Below, piece after piece: positions 12,435-21,347 of a stretch of DNA of 64,000 bases. The stretch spans positions 1,178,001 to 1,242,000 of the forward strand of contig OZ251994.1 of NCBI GenBank assembly GCA_965246925.1. The letters run 5' to 3'. The notes under the pieces are model-generated. The model was not told where the DNA came from. It searched no databases and saw only the letters and a list, made by a program, of their open reading frames with translations. Position 1 is the stretch's first letter. Each line of letters opens with the position of its first letter. The translations under genes and the position numbers were made by a program. This stretch comes from JANPPS01 sp965246925. Its GTDB lineage: Bacteria; Pseudomonadota; Alphaproteobacteria; Acetobacterales; Acetobacteraceae.

Positions 12435-13568
12435 TCAGAGCTCCAAATCGATGTCTACGATCGCACCTGGCGCCAAAGGATACGGGCCCCACTTTTTTGA
12501 CTCTCGCGGTGCGGCGCCGACGTCACCCTTGAGCACGACTTCGTACGCGATAGCCCCCGGCGCGAGCGCGAAGCCGCCGGCGGTTGGGAAGCGTCCGTAG
12601 TCGCGCAGGAAAAAGCTTAGTAGTGGGATTCTGTGCCAAGACGCATTTATCGTGCCGACGACCTGAGTTGCGCCAGTTGGGCCGATTAACACTGCAACGC
12701 GACCCTTTGCGGCCTTACGGATGAGTCGTACCGAGACCCAAGCCTCGCTGGGAGGCGGTTTTGGGGTCGTCTGCTCCGCGGTTTTGACGGAACGAAAGCC
12801 CAAGGCGACGAGCAGGTTATTTACGCCGCTGCTGCCCCCCGCCAATACGAGCGCTGTTATAAATGTGCCGGGGAGTCCAACGGGTACTCCGCTCGGATAA
12901 TCGCCCTTTGAGTAGATACTTACGAGGCGAGCCACAATATCAAGATTGAATTCAGTTACGAAGATATATGCAAAAAGTACCGAGACGATCGTCTTGACTC
13001 CTCGCGCATCGAATAGCTGAACGAACGGTCGCCAATTAAAGATAACAGCAAGGCCAGATTCAAGGATCGTTGCAATTATGAACAGGACGAACAGTGCCTT
13101 GAATGCCTCAGGATAAATGCTGATAACTGGCTGCAATTTTGTACTGGGCGTGACGGAGACCTGAACAGTATGGTCGGTTCCATCCGAATATTTGACAGTC
13201 TCGGTGAAATTCGAAATGTCCTCAGGCGCAAGATAGTTCAAAGTATATGTCTTCGGAGTTGCATCCGATTCTTTTATACTTACAGCTCCCTTCAGCTGTC
13301 CGCTATTATTCACAATTGGATTATTGCTAGTAGCAATTGACTGTGTGTCACCAGCCTGAACGGTCATCTTTTTTTCATCGGCGAGGGCTGTCGTCGTGGG
13401 AGCGTACAATGCGACGATGATCAGGAAGAGTTGTCCCAATTTGCGTACAAAGCCGTATAGCGCCGCTCTTGATGATGTCCATTCAAATGTCTGAGCGGAT
13501 CGCGGCTGCGACACCGTCCCAAGCGGCACAGCCGCACATCGGAATATCGATAGGTCGGTATCAAACAT
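12435..13568 (-). CDS. Membrane protein of unknown function
   Basis: This 377-residue protein has a signal-like or first membrane segment at about residues 43-62 (LGQLFLIIVALYAPTTTALA), followed by a polar 90-residue stretch and three further hydrophobic segments near 157-178, 191-207 and 234-257. The C-terminal third is soluble and contains GRVAVLIGPTGATQVVG, which resembles but is not a clear P-loop. The true start is uncertain, since the first 40 residues look unlike coding sequence. The gene is more AT-rich than its neighbours. In an operon that also encodes a wall hydrolase and a wall-binding protein it could be an envelope anchor or a holin-like component, but that is inference only. 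Confidence 0.6.
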   Translation of the reverse strand: MFDTDLSIFRCAAVPLGTVSQPRSAQTFEWTSSRAALYGFVRKLGQLFLIIVALYAPTTTALADEKKMTVQAGDTQSIATSNNPIVNNSGQLKGAVSIKESDATPKTYTLNYLAPEDISNFTETVKYSDGTDHTVQVSVTPSTKLQPVISIYPEAFKALFVLFIIATILESGLAVIFNWRPFVQLFDARGVKTIVSVLFAYIFVTEFNLDIVARLVSIYSKGDYPSGVPVGLPGTFITALVLAGGSSGVNNLLVALGFRSVKTAEQTTPKPPPSEAWVSVRLIRKAAKGRVAVLIGPTGATQVVGTINASWHRIPLLSFFLRDYGRFPTAGGFALAPGAIAYEVVLKGDVGAAPRESKKWGPYPLAPGAIVDIDLEL

Positions 13569-13729
13569 AACGCTATCCCCCTTAAGCTATCGACCATTCC
13601 AGCAAGCTGCGTGCGACCTCGTAAATCGTGTGCGATGCGAGCGTCGGGAGTTCGCTCGCTTGTACAATTCAGAGCAGTAGCTCGAATTGCCCGTGCGCCT
13701 TTGTCAGATCGAAAGAAAAAATCGTCTGT
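13569..13729. other. Non-coding gap, AT-rich
   Basis: This short stretch separates the membrane-protein gene from the small gene before it. It is the only real gap in the operon between 21.2 kb and 4 kb and is relatively AT-rich. An internal promoter is possible, but I see no convincing -35/-10 pair or terminator hairpin. Confidence 0.4.
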
Positions 13730-13912
13730 CTAATTTTCGAGAGCGTCAATAATCTCGGGAAAAGGCGTCTTTCGCCACTTCTTCTTCTTCAGAGCCATGT
13801 CATGGTCGATCGGAATCATGACTGCAGTCAGCCTATCCATCATCTCAAGGCCCTTTTCGCGTAGAGTTGCGTTGTCTTCCCTGGTGCCGCATTTTGTAAG
13901 CTTATATACCAA
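13730..13912 (-). CDS. Possible small protein (60 aa)
   Basis: A 60-residue frame starts at a TTG (13912) that overlaps the last 11 bases of the protease gene. It encodes a charged, helix-prone peptide with a KKKK stretch and the tail TPFPEIIDALEN. The position, directly after the protease and in the same direction, fits translational coupling. The TTG start and lack of a clear Shine-Dalgarno sequence keep confidence low. No family is recognised. Confidence 0.3.
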   Translation of the reverse strand: MVYKLTKCGTREDNATLREKGLEMMDRLTAVMIPIDHDMALKKKKWRKTPFPEIIDALEN

Positions 13913-15023
13913 GCTGCGGCAATTGGCCCGCGCCGAGGATCGGGCGCAGGTGTTCTGCGATGGCAGAGAGCCGTGTGCCGAGGTTCACGTAGACGGCGTC
14001 CGCGCCGTGGAACTGAACTCCAGGGGCGTAGCGATGGCCCCGGTGGAGAGCGACTGCCTGCCACTGGTCATCGAAGACGGGGGCACCCGACGAGCCGGCG
14101 CTCGTGTCGGTGAAGTAGCGGAGTTCCGTATCGTTCGAGCTCGCCATTAGATTGTTCCTGATCCCGAACGCTTTGGGATTGCCGCCCGGATGCTGGATGA
14201 TGTTCAGCGCTGCGGCGCCGTGCCCGTCGGGAGCGACGGGCAGGTCGAGCGAGACGTTGACCGGCCGCCGGTCGGTCGCAACCTGAACCAGCGCGAAGTC
14301 GAGCACCGGATCGGCCGCGACCAACTCGCCAACGTCCGCCAGTCCTCCCGAGATATTCTCCTCGTCGTAGTCGAACAGAACCTTCATGCCCGCAACTTGA
14401 AGCTTAAGGTCGGTATCCTCGGCGACGGGCTCGCCCTTGAGGCGGGCGTTGATGACGTGATGATTGGTGAGCAGGAGGCCGTCGCCGACAAGCCAGCCCG
14501 TTCCGTAAAACAGCATGGGAAGACCGTCGGCGCCTTTGACTTCGTTTCCATTGACGATCCTCGGCACCTGCAGCCTAGCGACGGCGGCGGCGGCGGCCTG
14601 GGCGCCGCGGATGAAAGAGAAGGGAAGGAGATCGTTTTGGTGAACGATGGCTTCCTTGACTTCCGTTGTGGTCGGCGGCGCAACGTCGGGCGCTCCCACG
14701 GCCCTTCCCTGAACTCGGGCCAGCAGCGCTCGGGCATTATCGAGGAGGGCCGGGTCGCCGGTAGAGAAGTGATCAAGGAGTTCTTCAAGGAACACCGCGA
14801 GCGGAACGACGCCGCCAGAGATCCGCATAGTCTCGCTGAAAACGACGAGATCGCTCGTCAACTGAACACCCACGTTCTGCGGTATCGCCGGCAGAATTAT
14901 CCTAGCCCTGGGCGGTAATCCAGCAAGCAACGCCGGCCGATGAGTCTGATAGTCGCCCCCGGTAAGGTTGATGATGTCGTCCCGGAGCGCACGGCGCTCC
15001 TCTCCCGTGAGATAGGGCGTCAC
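13902..15023 (-). CDS. Trypsin-like serine protease with N-terminal effector-associated-like domain
   Basis: I choose the GTG at 15023, which overlaps the stop of the STAND gene as GTGA. The 373-residue product has a helical N-terminal module of about 105 residues (LTGEERRALRDDIINL to ALLARVQ) resembling the effector-associated (EAD/death-like) adaptor domains described in NTPase conflict systems. The C-terminal half is a trypsin/HtrA-type protease. It contains YGTGWLVGDGLLLTNHHV with catalytic His189, LDFALV with Asp242, and TSAGSSGAPVF with Ser312. All three triad residues are present. Tight coupling to two NTPases suggests the protease is activated when they sense a trigger; its substrate is unknown. 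The protease assignment is strong and the adaptor assignment is moderate. Confidence 0.85.
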   Translation of the reverse strand: MTPYLTGEERRALRDDIINLTGGDYQTHRPALLAGLPPRARIILPAIPQNVGVQLTSDLVVFSETMRISGGVVPLAVFLEELLDHFSTGDPALLDNARALLARVQGRAVGAPDVAPPTTTEVKEAIVHQNDLLPFSFIRGAQAAAAAVARLQVPRIVNGNEVKGADGLPMLFYGTGWLVGDGLLLTNHHVINARLKGEPVAEDTDLKLQVAGMKVLFDYDEENISGGLADVGELVAADPVLDFALVQVATDRRPVNVSLDLPVAPDGHGAAALNIIQHPGGNPKAFGIRNNLMASSNDTELRYFTDTSAGSSGAPVFDDQWQAVALHRGHRYAPGVQFHGADAVYVNLGTRLSAIAEHLRPILGAGQLPQLGI

Positions 15024-17812
15024 GCCGCCGACTCCGACGGTGCGTCGGGACCCCAATCCTCCGCCTCTTCGGCCTCCAGACCTGCGAGCGAAGCGCCGGA
15101 TAGGCTCGTCTTCTCGGCCGCGAAGAGCAGAAACGACACGCCAACTGCCGCAAGGCTCGGTGGCCTGCGACGCAACATGTCGTCCAGAAGCGAGATAAGA
15201 CGCTCGAGCCAACGACCCTGCGGACCGTCGTCAAGCGCCTCTACCATCTTGTCGACGATAGAGTCCGAAGAGTTCCGAAGCACATCGGCGATGGCGGGTG
15301 CGAGGGCGTCAACCTCCTGGGCGGGCCGCGCACGAAGGGATCGATTGAGGCCGTAGAGGAGATCGGGAGCGAGAACGCCCCAGGTCCCGGGATCGCGCGG
15401 GCCCAATCGGACCAGCGCTAGCCGCAGCAAGCGATCCTCTCGATTTGCGTCGCTGGGAGCGAGTTGCGACAGGACCCTTGCAAGATCGTCTTCGATCGCG
15501 CCTTGCTGCTCCGGTCGGGCGACGCGCTTGAGGTCAGTCAGAGTCTGCACCAGCGCAAGCCGCGGAAGCATACGGGCGACCGGCAGCAGTCGTTGAAGCC
15601 ACTCGCGGCTACGATCCTCGCCGTCGCTGCACTGCGCCGCGAACCACATCAGCTGAGCGAGCCGCGCCCGACTGCCGAGCGCAGGAAAGCTGTCGACCTG
15701 GCTTCGTGCGAATGCCTCCGCTTGGTCTGGCCGGCCGAGTTCGCGAAGGACGCGGACCTTGAGCGGTCCCAGCGAACTCCCCGGCTCGATGGGCCGATCG
15801 AGCGCGGCAGCCGCCTCCTCGAACCGGTCGCTGCGAAGCAGGTGGAGCACGTCGCGAGCGAGGATGTTGTCGGTCTCGGTCCTCTCGGCTCGGCCGAGCG
15901 CCGACGGGTCGACTCTCACCCTGGTGAGGCCGGCGAGCGCCACTTGCGAGGCCGGGGGGAACTCGTCGATCGACGACGCGAGACGAGCGGCGACAATGCT
16001 CGGAAACCGGGTTCGAGTTAGTCGCCAGTTGTGTTTTTCCGGCAGCATGAGGAGATGGTACAATTCCTCTTCACGGCTTATTTCGTCATCGTCTTCGGCA
16101 TAGAAGTTGGCGGCGAGGCGGTGAAGCTCCATAACCTCTTTGGGCGCATCAGCCTCGATCAGCTTGAGCATCGGCCGTCGAATTTCTTCGCGATAGACGA
16201 GTGCGCCGTCGCCCGACCTGCCGACGAGCGTGTGCTCGCAAGAAAGCGCGTCGAACAGGCGCTCCGCTTCCCCCGGTCCATCGATACGCACCCCGCAGGC
16301 CGGCCCGAGCACCTCACCGATGATCCGGGGCGTGATCCGTCTCAGGACCATGCCCGGATGCGCGAGACGCCGGACGACAGGATCGTGGATGTGATTGAGG
16401 ATCCGGCGGTAAAGATAACCGCGAATAACTTCTTCGCCGGCCGCGGCCAGCGACGGGCGTTTGGCGTCAAGAGCGTTTTCGCCCGCGGCATGGGCTAGAA
16501 GCCGCAAGGTTAGGGGGTTGCTGCCGAAGGATCGAATTGCCTCTGCGGCGAGGTCCGGATCAAACCCTTCGTCGGCCAGCAGGCTCATGGCGTCGTGACG
16601 GTCGAGATCGCCGAGCGCCAGTTCTTCAGCGCCGAGACTTGCGTAGTCCGCCCCGGGCGGAACGGCGCGGCCAAGCAGCAAGAGCCGGATCGTGGGCACG
16701 TCGAGCAGCAGGGCCTGGAGCATGTCATAGAGGAGCACCAGGTCGCTTTCGGGCCGATAGCTCGCTTCCTCGAACGTATCGATAACGAACAGGAAAGGCG
16801 CGCCGGGCGAGGTTCTGCGTGATAAATTATCAAGCCCTTCCGCGAAGCGCCGATTCAGCTCGATGTCGGTGCTGCCGAGCTTCCGGAGGCGCGCGCGCTG
16901 GCTGGGCGCCGCGCTTCCCCGGCTCTTGACATCGCGCCGCGTCCGCTCTCCCTCACTTTGGGCCTTCCGAAACGAGGCGAAGGGATTGTCCGAGAGACCG
17001 CGCGCTCCGGATTGCTCCTCCAACTGACGAACCGCGGCGCTCATCAGCGTGACCGGACGCGACGGATCAATCGTCTGGTCGTCGAGCGCGAGATAGACAA
17101 ATTGCACCGAAACATTTTCGACCTGATCAAACAGCTCCAAGATAAAGCGCGACACCAGCGCCGACTTGCCTGCGCCGCCCGGTCCATAGAGCATTAGGCA
17201 TCTGCCGTGGGGCAGGAGCGGGACCGCGACGCCGGCGAAGCTCCGCAATACGGTAAGTTCGCGTTCGCGGCCGACGAATCCCTTGGCGAGCTGTTCAAAA
17301 TTAGCGACCAAAGCACGCCGCTGCCAAGCTTCATCCACGGCTTGGCGACTCGGAAAGGCCTCGAAGTCGGCGAAACCCCATTCGACGAGGGTGCGGAGGG
17401 CGCCGACGTCAGTGGCGGGCATTCGCGCGGGGTCGAGCATTTCGCCGCCCAGCCACCTGTCGAGCATGCGCTGGACGTCGGTCGCCGGGACGTCCGGGTT
17501 GAGTGCCCGAAGGTCGGCAAGCGCTGATCGGCCGTCAATCTGCGCAATCGTCTTGCGGCGAACGTCGGCCTTGAGGGTCCACAGTCGCTCGGCGCTCCAG
17601 CCGACTGCAGGGACGATGTCTTCAATAATGAAGGCGGCCTGCTCACACGGGCCGGCCCTGCTGGCGAGCTTGGAAGGGCTGAACAGATGAAGCGGTGCGG
17701 CGGCTTCGAGAAGCGCCCGGCGGGTCGGGTCGCTTGCGGCTCCCGCGGCGAGCGTGTCGGCGACCGGCTCGATGGATTTGAGGAGCTGTGCGGTCGAGAG
17801 TGTGGCGCTCAT
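15020..17812 (-). CDS. STAND-type NTPase, likely signal sensor
   Basis: The ATG at 17812 overlaps the previous stop as ATGA, giving 930 residues. An N-terminal helical region (about 1-170) precedes the P-loop domain GFVGRERELTVLRSF, as in AAA_16/STAND proteins. Walker A is GPGGAGKS at 210-217 (Lys216). Walker B is FLFVIDTFEE at about 341-350, and a sensor-like strand RLLLLGR follows. A winged-helix-like section and a long helical, TPR-like C-terminus rich in Leu/Arg/Ala follow. STAND NTPases typically hold a ligand-sensing C-terminal repeat array and oligomerise on activation. Here the gene is coupled on both sides, to another NTPase and to a protease. Confidence 0.85.
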   Translation of the reverse strand: MSATLSTAQLLKSIEPVADTLAAGAASDPTRRALLEAAAPLHLFSPSKLASRAGPCEQAAFIIEDIVPAVGWSAERLWTLKADVRRKTIAQIDGRSALADLRALNPDVPATDVQRMLDRWLGGEMLDPARMPATDVGALRTLVEWGFADFEAFPSRQAVDEAWQRRALVANFEQLAKGFVGRERELTVLRSFAGVAVPLLPHGRCLMLYGPGGAGKSALVSRFILELFDQVENVSVQFVYLALDDQTIDPSRPVTLMSAAVRQLEEQSGARGLSDNPFASFRKAQSEGERTRRDVKSRGSAAPSQRARLRKLGSTDIELNRRFAEGLDNLSRRTSPGAPFLFVIDTFEEASYRPESDLVLLYDMLQALLLDVPTIRLLLLGRAVPPGADYASLGAEELALGDLDRHDAMSLLADEGFDPDLAAEAIRSFGSNPLTLRLLAHAAGENALDAKRPSLAAAGEEVIRGYLYRRILNHIHDPVVRRLAHPGMVLRRITPRIIGEVLGPACGVRIDGPGEAERLFDALSCEHTLVGRSGDGALVYREEIRRPMLKLIEADAPKEVMELHRLAANFYAEDDDEISREEELYHLLMLPEKHNWRLTRTRFPSIVAARLASSIDEFPPASQVALAGLTRVRVDPSALGRAERTETDNILARDVLHLLRSDRFEEAAAALDRPIEPGSSLGPLKVRVLRELGRPDQAEAFARSQVDSFPALGSRARLAQLMWFAAQCSDGEDRSREWLQRLLPVARMLPRLALVQTLTDLKRVARPEQQGAIEDDLARVLSQLAPSDANREDRLLRLALVRLGPRDPGTWGVLAPDLLYGLNRSLRARPAQEVDALAPAIADVLRNSSDSIVDKMVEALDDGPQGRWLERLISLLDDMLRRRPPSLAAVGVSFLLFAAEKTSLSGASLAGLEAEEAEDWGPDAPSESAA

Positions 17813-18858
17813 TGTACTAGTTGCCGCACGATGGCGCTGCTTCGGCGCCCAACTTCGCGCAAATTCTCGTGGGGCGCGACAAGGTCCTTTAGAACACCAT
17901 CGGCGAGCTGAATCGCATCCGCGGCGCGTCCCAAATAGACGAACAGCCGGCGCAACTCGTCGGTCAGCTCCGCACTCGATAGCGCCTCGAGGACGACCGT
18001 TTCCATATCCGGCTCGAGGCCAACGAGCGCCTCCTCGGGGAAGTTCATCAAGATCACACGATGACGCACTCGGCCGACGCCGGTCATCAGACTGGTCGCC
18101 AATTGATGAACGAAAGCCGCAACGTCGGCACTGATAGGCCTGCCGCCGGACACGTCGAGGACGGTCAGCCACGTCCGCATTTGAGTCTCGGTTCGGGCCT
18201 TGAGCTCGACTGCCACCTCGTTGGCGAGCTCGCGAGGCCAGCGGCGATCGTTGGTGGTGTTGGGAGGAAGGCATGAGGCCCGCGCGCCAAGGTTAGTCAT
18301 CATGTCCTTGGCGATATCGAGGGCCGTCGGCGGTTCGCCGCCGTCGGGCGCACGGATCATGCAGTGCTCGAGGTCGGGCTCGGACCGCACGAGATGATCG
18401 ATCAGCCTCGCCGTGAAGGACTTGCCCGAACCGCTCGGGCCGTTTACGACTAGGATCGGATAAAGCTGCCGCGTGATGTTTCGGCGGAGCGCCCCACGCA
18501 GCTCCTTGCGATCGAGATAAGGTAGGTCCTTCCGTAGCACAAGGTCGTCGTAGGGGTCCTGTGACGGGGGTCTCACCGCGAGCCGGTCGGCGAAGCTGTT
18601 GAGTTCGTCGGCGGCATCGAGCGATAGCAGCGCCATGTCGCGTAGGAACTCGGTCACCGCGGACGGATTACGGTTATAGCCATCGTCGATGCAGATGCTG
18701 ATGGCGGCTGACGTCATCGTAATGAAATTGCCGCTCGCCGTGAACAAACGTCGCAGGGGCTGCGGGAGTGCGTTGATCAGCGGCTGCGCAGTTCCGGCGC
18801 GCTCGACGAGCCCTACGACAAGCTCGGCGATCTTCCTGCGTTCCGTATCGCTCAGCAT
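17809..18858 (-). CDS. P-loop NTPase with N-terminal effector-associated-like domain
   Basis: This 349-residue protein begins with about 85 helical residues (LSDTERRKIAELVVGLVERA to DMALLSL) of the size and character of effector-associated domains. A P-loop NTPase follows, with Walker A GPSGSGKS at 140-147 and a likely Walker B around TWLTVLDVSG near residue 240. No nuclease or membrane segment is seen. Its stop overlaps the STAND gene start by four bases, so the two are probably made in fixed ratio. The adaptor domain could recruit the protease that carries a comparable module; this is an inference from domain type. Confidence 0.75.
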   Translation of the reverse strand: MLSDTERRKIAELVVGLVERAGTAQPLINALPQPLRRLFTASGNFITMTSAAISICIDDGYNRNPSAVTEFLRDMALLSLDAADELNSFADRLAVRPPSQDPYDDLVLRKDLPYLDRKELRGALRRNITRQLYPILVVNGPSGSGKSFTARLIDHLVRSEPDLEHCMIRAPDGGEPPTALDIAKDMMTNLGARASCLPPNTTNDRRWPRELANEVAVELKARTETQMRTWLTVLDVSGGRPISADVAAFVHQLATSLMTGVGRVRHRVILMNFPEEALVGLEPDMETVVLEALSSAELTDELRRLFVYLGRAADAIQLADGVLKDLVAPHENLREVGRRSSAIVRQLVQ

Positions 18859-18874
18859 GCTGCGCTCTTCATCG

Positions 18875-19195
18875 TCAACCCATCAAACAAGCTGCGAGCG
18901 GCACGCGCCGGAAACCCGTTGGCGGAGCAGTGCCGGTGGCGATGCGCGCGTCTTCGGGCACGATCCGTCGCGAGGCGGCTAGCTCCGGAAATGGCAAGAG
19001 CGACGCGAGAACGGCTTTGATCACTGGAATAACGCCGTGATAATCGGTCAGCGCCATCCGCAATCCATTAGGTTTATTGCAGGATGAGCGGCATTCGAAT
19101 TTCTGCCAGCGTCCGCACTGGCATATACGACTGGCCATATCGCTCGAGAGAGCATCTGCCAGATTTAAACGCGCAGGCGGCAATGACTTGCCCAT
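18875..19195 (-). CDS. Small Cys-rich protein (106 aa)
   Basis: The ATG at 19195 lies two bases after the stop of the trypsin-nuclease gene, and its stop is 16 bases before the next gene, so it fits the operon exactly. The product contains SRICQCGRWQKFECRSSC, a cluster of four cysteines that could bind zinc, followed by a moderately hydrophobic stretch (HGVIPVIKAVLASLLPF). I recognise no family. Confidence comes from position and from the cysteine cluster rather than from homology. Confidence 0.5.
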   Translation of the reverse strand: MGKSLPPARLNLADALSSDMASRICQCGRWQKFECRSSCNKPNGLRMALTDYHGVIPVIKAVLASLLPFPELAASRRIVPEDARIATGTAPPTGFRRVPLAACLMG

Positions 19196-19196
19196 C

Positions 19197-21260
19197 TCAC
19201 CGGACATAGCGGATCTGCTCAAGCATCATCAGCTCTGTGTCGATGCCGTTGCTTTCAAGACCTTCGTCTTCGCCGGCCAGCGGATCGAGAGCGGCAAGCA
19301 TGTCGAAGCGGATTCCGCAGCGACGCTCAATGGAACGGATCGGGACCTGCGTCGCGGTCCCGCGCTGCGGCGACGTGAATGCCCCGAACACGAACTCTTC
19401 CTCGGGCTGCAGCGCGCTTTCCTGATCCATCTCGTAGCCGGTCGCGCACAAGCGGCCGGTATCGTCGTGGACGAACGCGATGACCTTCCAAAAGGCGAGA
19501 GGGATCCGGACGCCGTACATCTCTGGATCGTCCTTGCCGAAATAAGGTCCTGTGAACACGGATATCTTCATGGCGTCCTCGCGTGCGTGCTGCAGCGCGT
19601 AGTCTTCAAGCGCCAACCAAATCGGTGCATTGAAGGCCTGCATCTGAGGAACCGTGTTGGTGATGTGCATGGAATCCTCGTTTCCGAGCCGTGCCACTTC
19701 CGGCGTACCCCACCCTGGGTCCTCCCGCCGTGTCATGTGCCCCCTGCTGAACTTCGGTGGGCTCCCATAGCATTCGCGCATGATCTGCTGCGATTTGGGG
19801 ATACGGGGATCCCATTTCCACGCGACGCGCGGGCTTTTGCGCGATCGATTGCCGTCGATGTTGACCGCGCTGAGAAAGCACATCCTGCGCGCGCGGTTCA
19901 TGACGACGGAGAAATGCTGATACCGCAGTTCCCTTTCGGTCCTTCCCTCAACATCGAATTCCAGGATGTCATTTACGCCGCGCGTAACGGTCGGCAGGGC
20001 AACCGCGGCATCCGCGCCCAGGAAGTCCGCGCGGTAGCCCTCGCGTTCGCGGTAATCGGACGCGACGGCTTCGGTGTCGATGACGTCGGCGACCTGAGTG
20101 TCGGCGCCTGTTGCAGGGGAGGTGAACCGCGACGCCGCGGCCGGAGAATATCTGCCGATGTTCAACGACACATTGAGGACGAGCGGGATCCTGAGGCTCG
20201 CCACTGTGCCCTGCCTATTGGCCGCGGTTCTTCCGCTTTCGCGCGGCGCTACCTCTACGGATGCTGGCACTCGGGGCTCGGCTTTGGTCTCGGTGCGCCG
20301 GACCGTGCGCTGGGACTTCAGGCCGGACAGAAGCCGTCCGACGACGTCCGCACGAACGGCGTAGTTCGTGGTGAGGAAGGTGCCACTGAAGTGCAGTCCC
20401 ATCGCTTCCCCGGTTTCGAGGTCGAGAACGACCGAGCCTGAATTGCCGCCCAGGGTAGTGCAATTGTGCCAGATGCGCGCGTCGTCGACCTGCGTGACGC
20501 CGCCGGGCGCCAGCCGCTTCTTGTCGAAAACGTCTCCGTATATGCGTCGCATAAGAGCGGGTTCGGGTATGCGGCTGTCGTAGGCTGGGTAACCGATTGC
20601 TGCGACGGCCTCGGTCTTCCGGATGGTCGGGGATAGCTTGATCGGCTTGGCGAGTGAGATATTGCCAGAGGTCTGCCGTACCGAGAAGAACGCAACGTCG
20701 GGGCCGCTGCCCTCCTCGATATGGAGCGGTTCGACCAACTCGAACACGAGTTGGCGCGGATTGTCGATCTCCTGTAAAAAGTCGAGTGTTGCCTTCATCC
20801 TCTTGGCCTCGCCCATCTTGAACGTCAACCGATCGCCCTCGCGCTGCGCGAATTCGCGTGCGACATGGCGGTTTGTTACGACGACGTCTTCGGCGACAAG
20901 CCAGCCTGTCCCGACCCATGACAGCGCCCCGCCCGTGAGGTCGATCCGTCCAACGGCCGGAATGGCAGCATCTAGCAGCGGCCTGGCGTGAGCGAGCCGT
21001 TCGCCCCAGATAGCGCTGTCAGCTCGCTCGATGAAGATAGGCTTGACCACATTCTCGTAGATCGCAAGCACCGGACGCTCGCGACGCATCGCGATGCTTT
21101 CCAATTCGATCTGATCGGCAAGGTCGTCGGACCTGCCTTCGACGAGAGCTTCCGTCTCAATCCTCAGATCGCCCGTCTCCTCTGCAAGCTTCGGATCACC
21201 GGCTTGGACCGAACGTCGATAGCCGCGCAGCCTGTTGAGTTGCTCGAGCGGTGTCGCCAT
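19197..21260 (-). CDS. Trypsin-like protease fused to NUC1-type DNA/RNA non-specific endonuclease
   Basis: This is a 687-residue fusion. Residues about 95-330 form a trypsin/HtrA-like domain: VGTGWLVAEDVVVTNRHVA with His132, GPDVAFF with Asp188, and TLGGNSGSVV with Ser274. The C-terminal 200 residues form a NUC1/NucA-type beta-beta-alpha metal nuclease. It has the SRGH motif at 505-508 (normally DRGH), ITNTVPQ at 530-536, then N544 and E552 in AFNAPIWLALEDY, and VFTGPYF. Such enzymes cut DNA and RNA without sequence specificity. The first Asp of DRGH is replaced by Ser, though the catalytic His is kept. The natural reading is a nuclease effector held or released by proteolysis. Confidence 0.87.
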   Translation of the reverse strand: MATPLEQLNRLRGYRRSVQAGDPKLAEETGDLRIETEALVEGRSDDLADQIELESIAMRRERPVLAIYENVVKPIFIERADSAIWGERLAHARPLLDAAIPAVGRIDLTGGALSWVGTGWLVAEDVVVTNRHVAREFAQREGDRLTFKMGEAKRMKATLDFLQEIDNPRQLVFELVEPLHIEEGSGPDVAFFSVRQTSGNISLAKPIKLSPTIRKTEAVAAIGYPAYDSRIPEPALMRRIYGDVFDKKRLAPGGVTQVDDARIWHNCTTLGGNSGSVVLDLETGEAMGLHFSGTFLTTNYAVRADVVGRLLSGLKSQRTVRRTETKAEPRVPASVEVAPRESGRTAANRQGTVASLRIPLVLNVSLNIGRYSPAAASRFTSPATGADTQVADVIDTEAVASDYREREGYRADFLGADAAVALPTVTRGVNDILEFDVEGRTERELRYQHFSVVMNRARRMCFLSAVNIDGNRSRKSPRVAWKWDPRIPKSQQIMRECYGSPPKFSRGHMTRREDPGWGTPEVARLGNEDSMHITNTVPQMQAFNAPIWLALEDYALQHAREDAMKISVFTGPYFGKDDPEMYGVRIPLAFWKVIAFVHDDTGRLCATGYEMDQESALQPEEEFVFGAFTSPQRGTATQVPIRSIERRCGIRFDMLAALDPLAGEDEGLESNGIDTELMMLEQIRYVR

Positions 21261-21347
21261 CAGCGCACTCCCTTGCCTTCCCGACTATCTTCGCCGGCGA
21301 GCGCCGGTGACAAGTGATTATACGCGCAACATCGCTGTAAGGGGTGC

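Noticed and set aside
14190..14918. 242-codon plus-strand frame
   Set aside because: Lies opposite the trypsin-like protease, whose triad shows the minus strand is coding.
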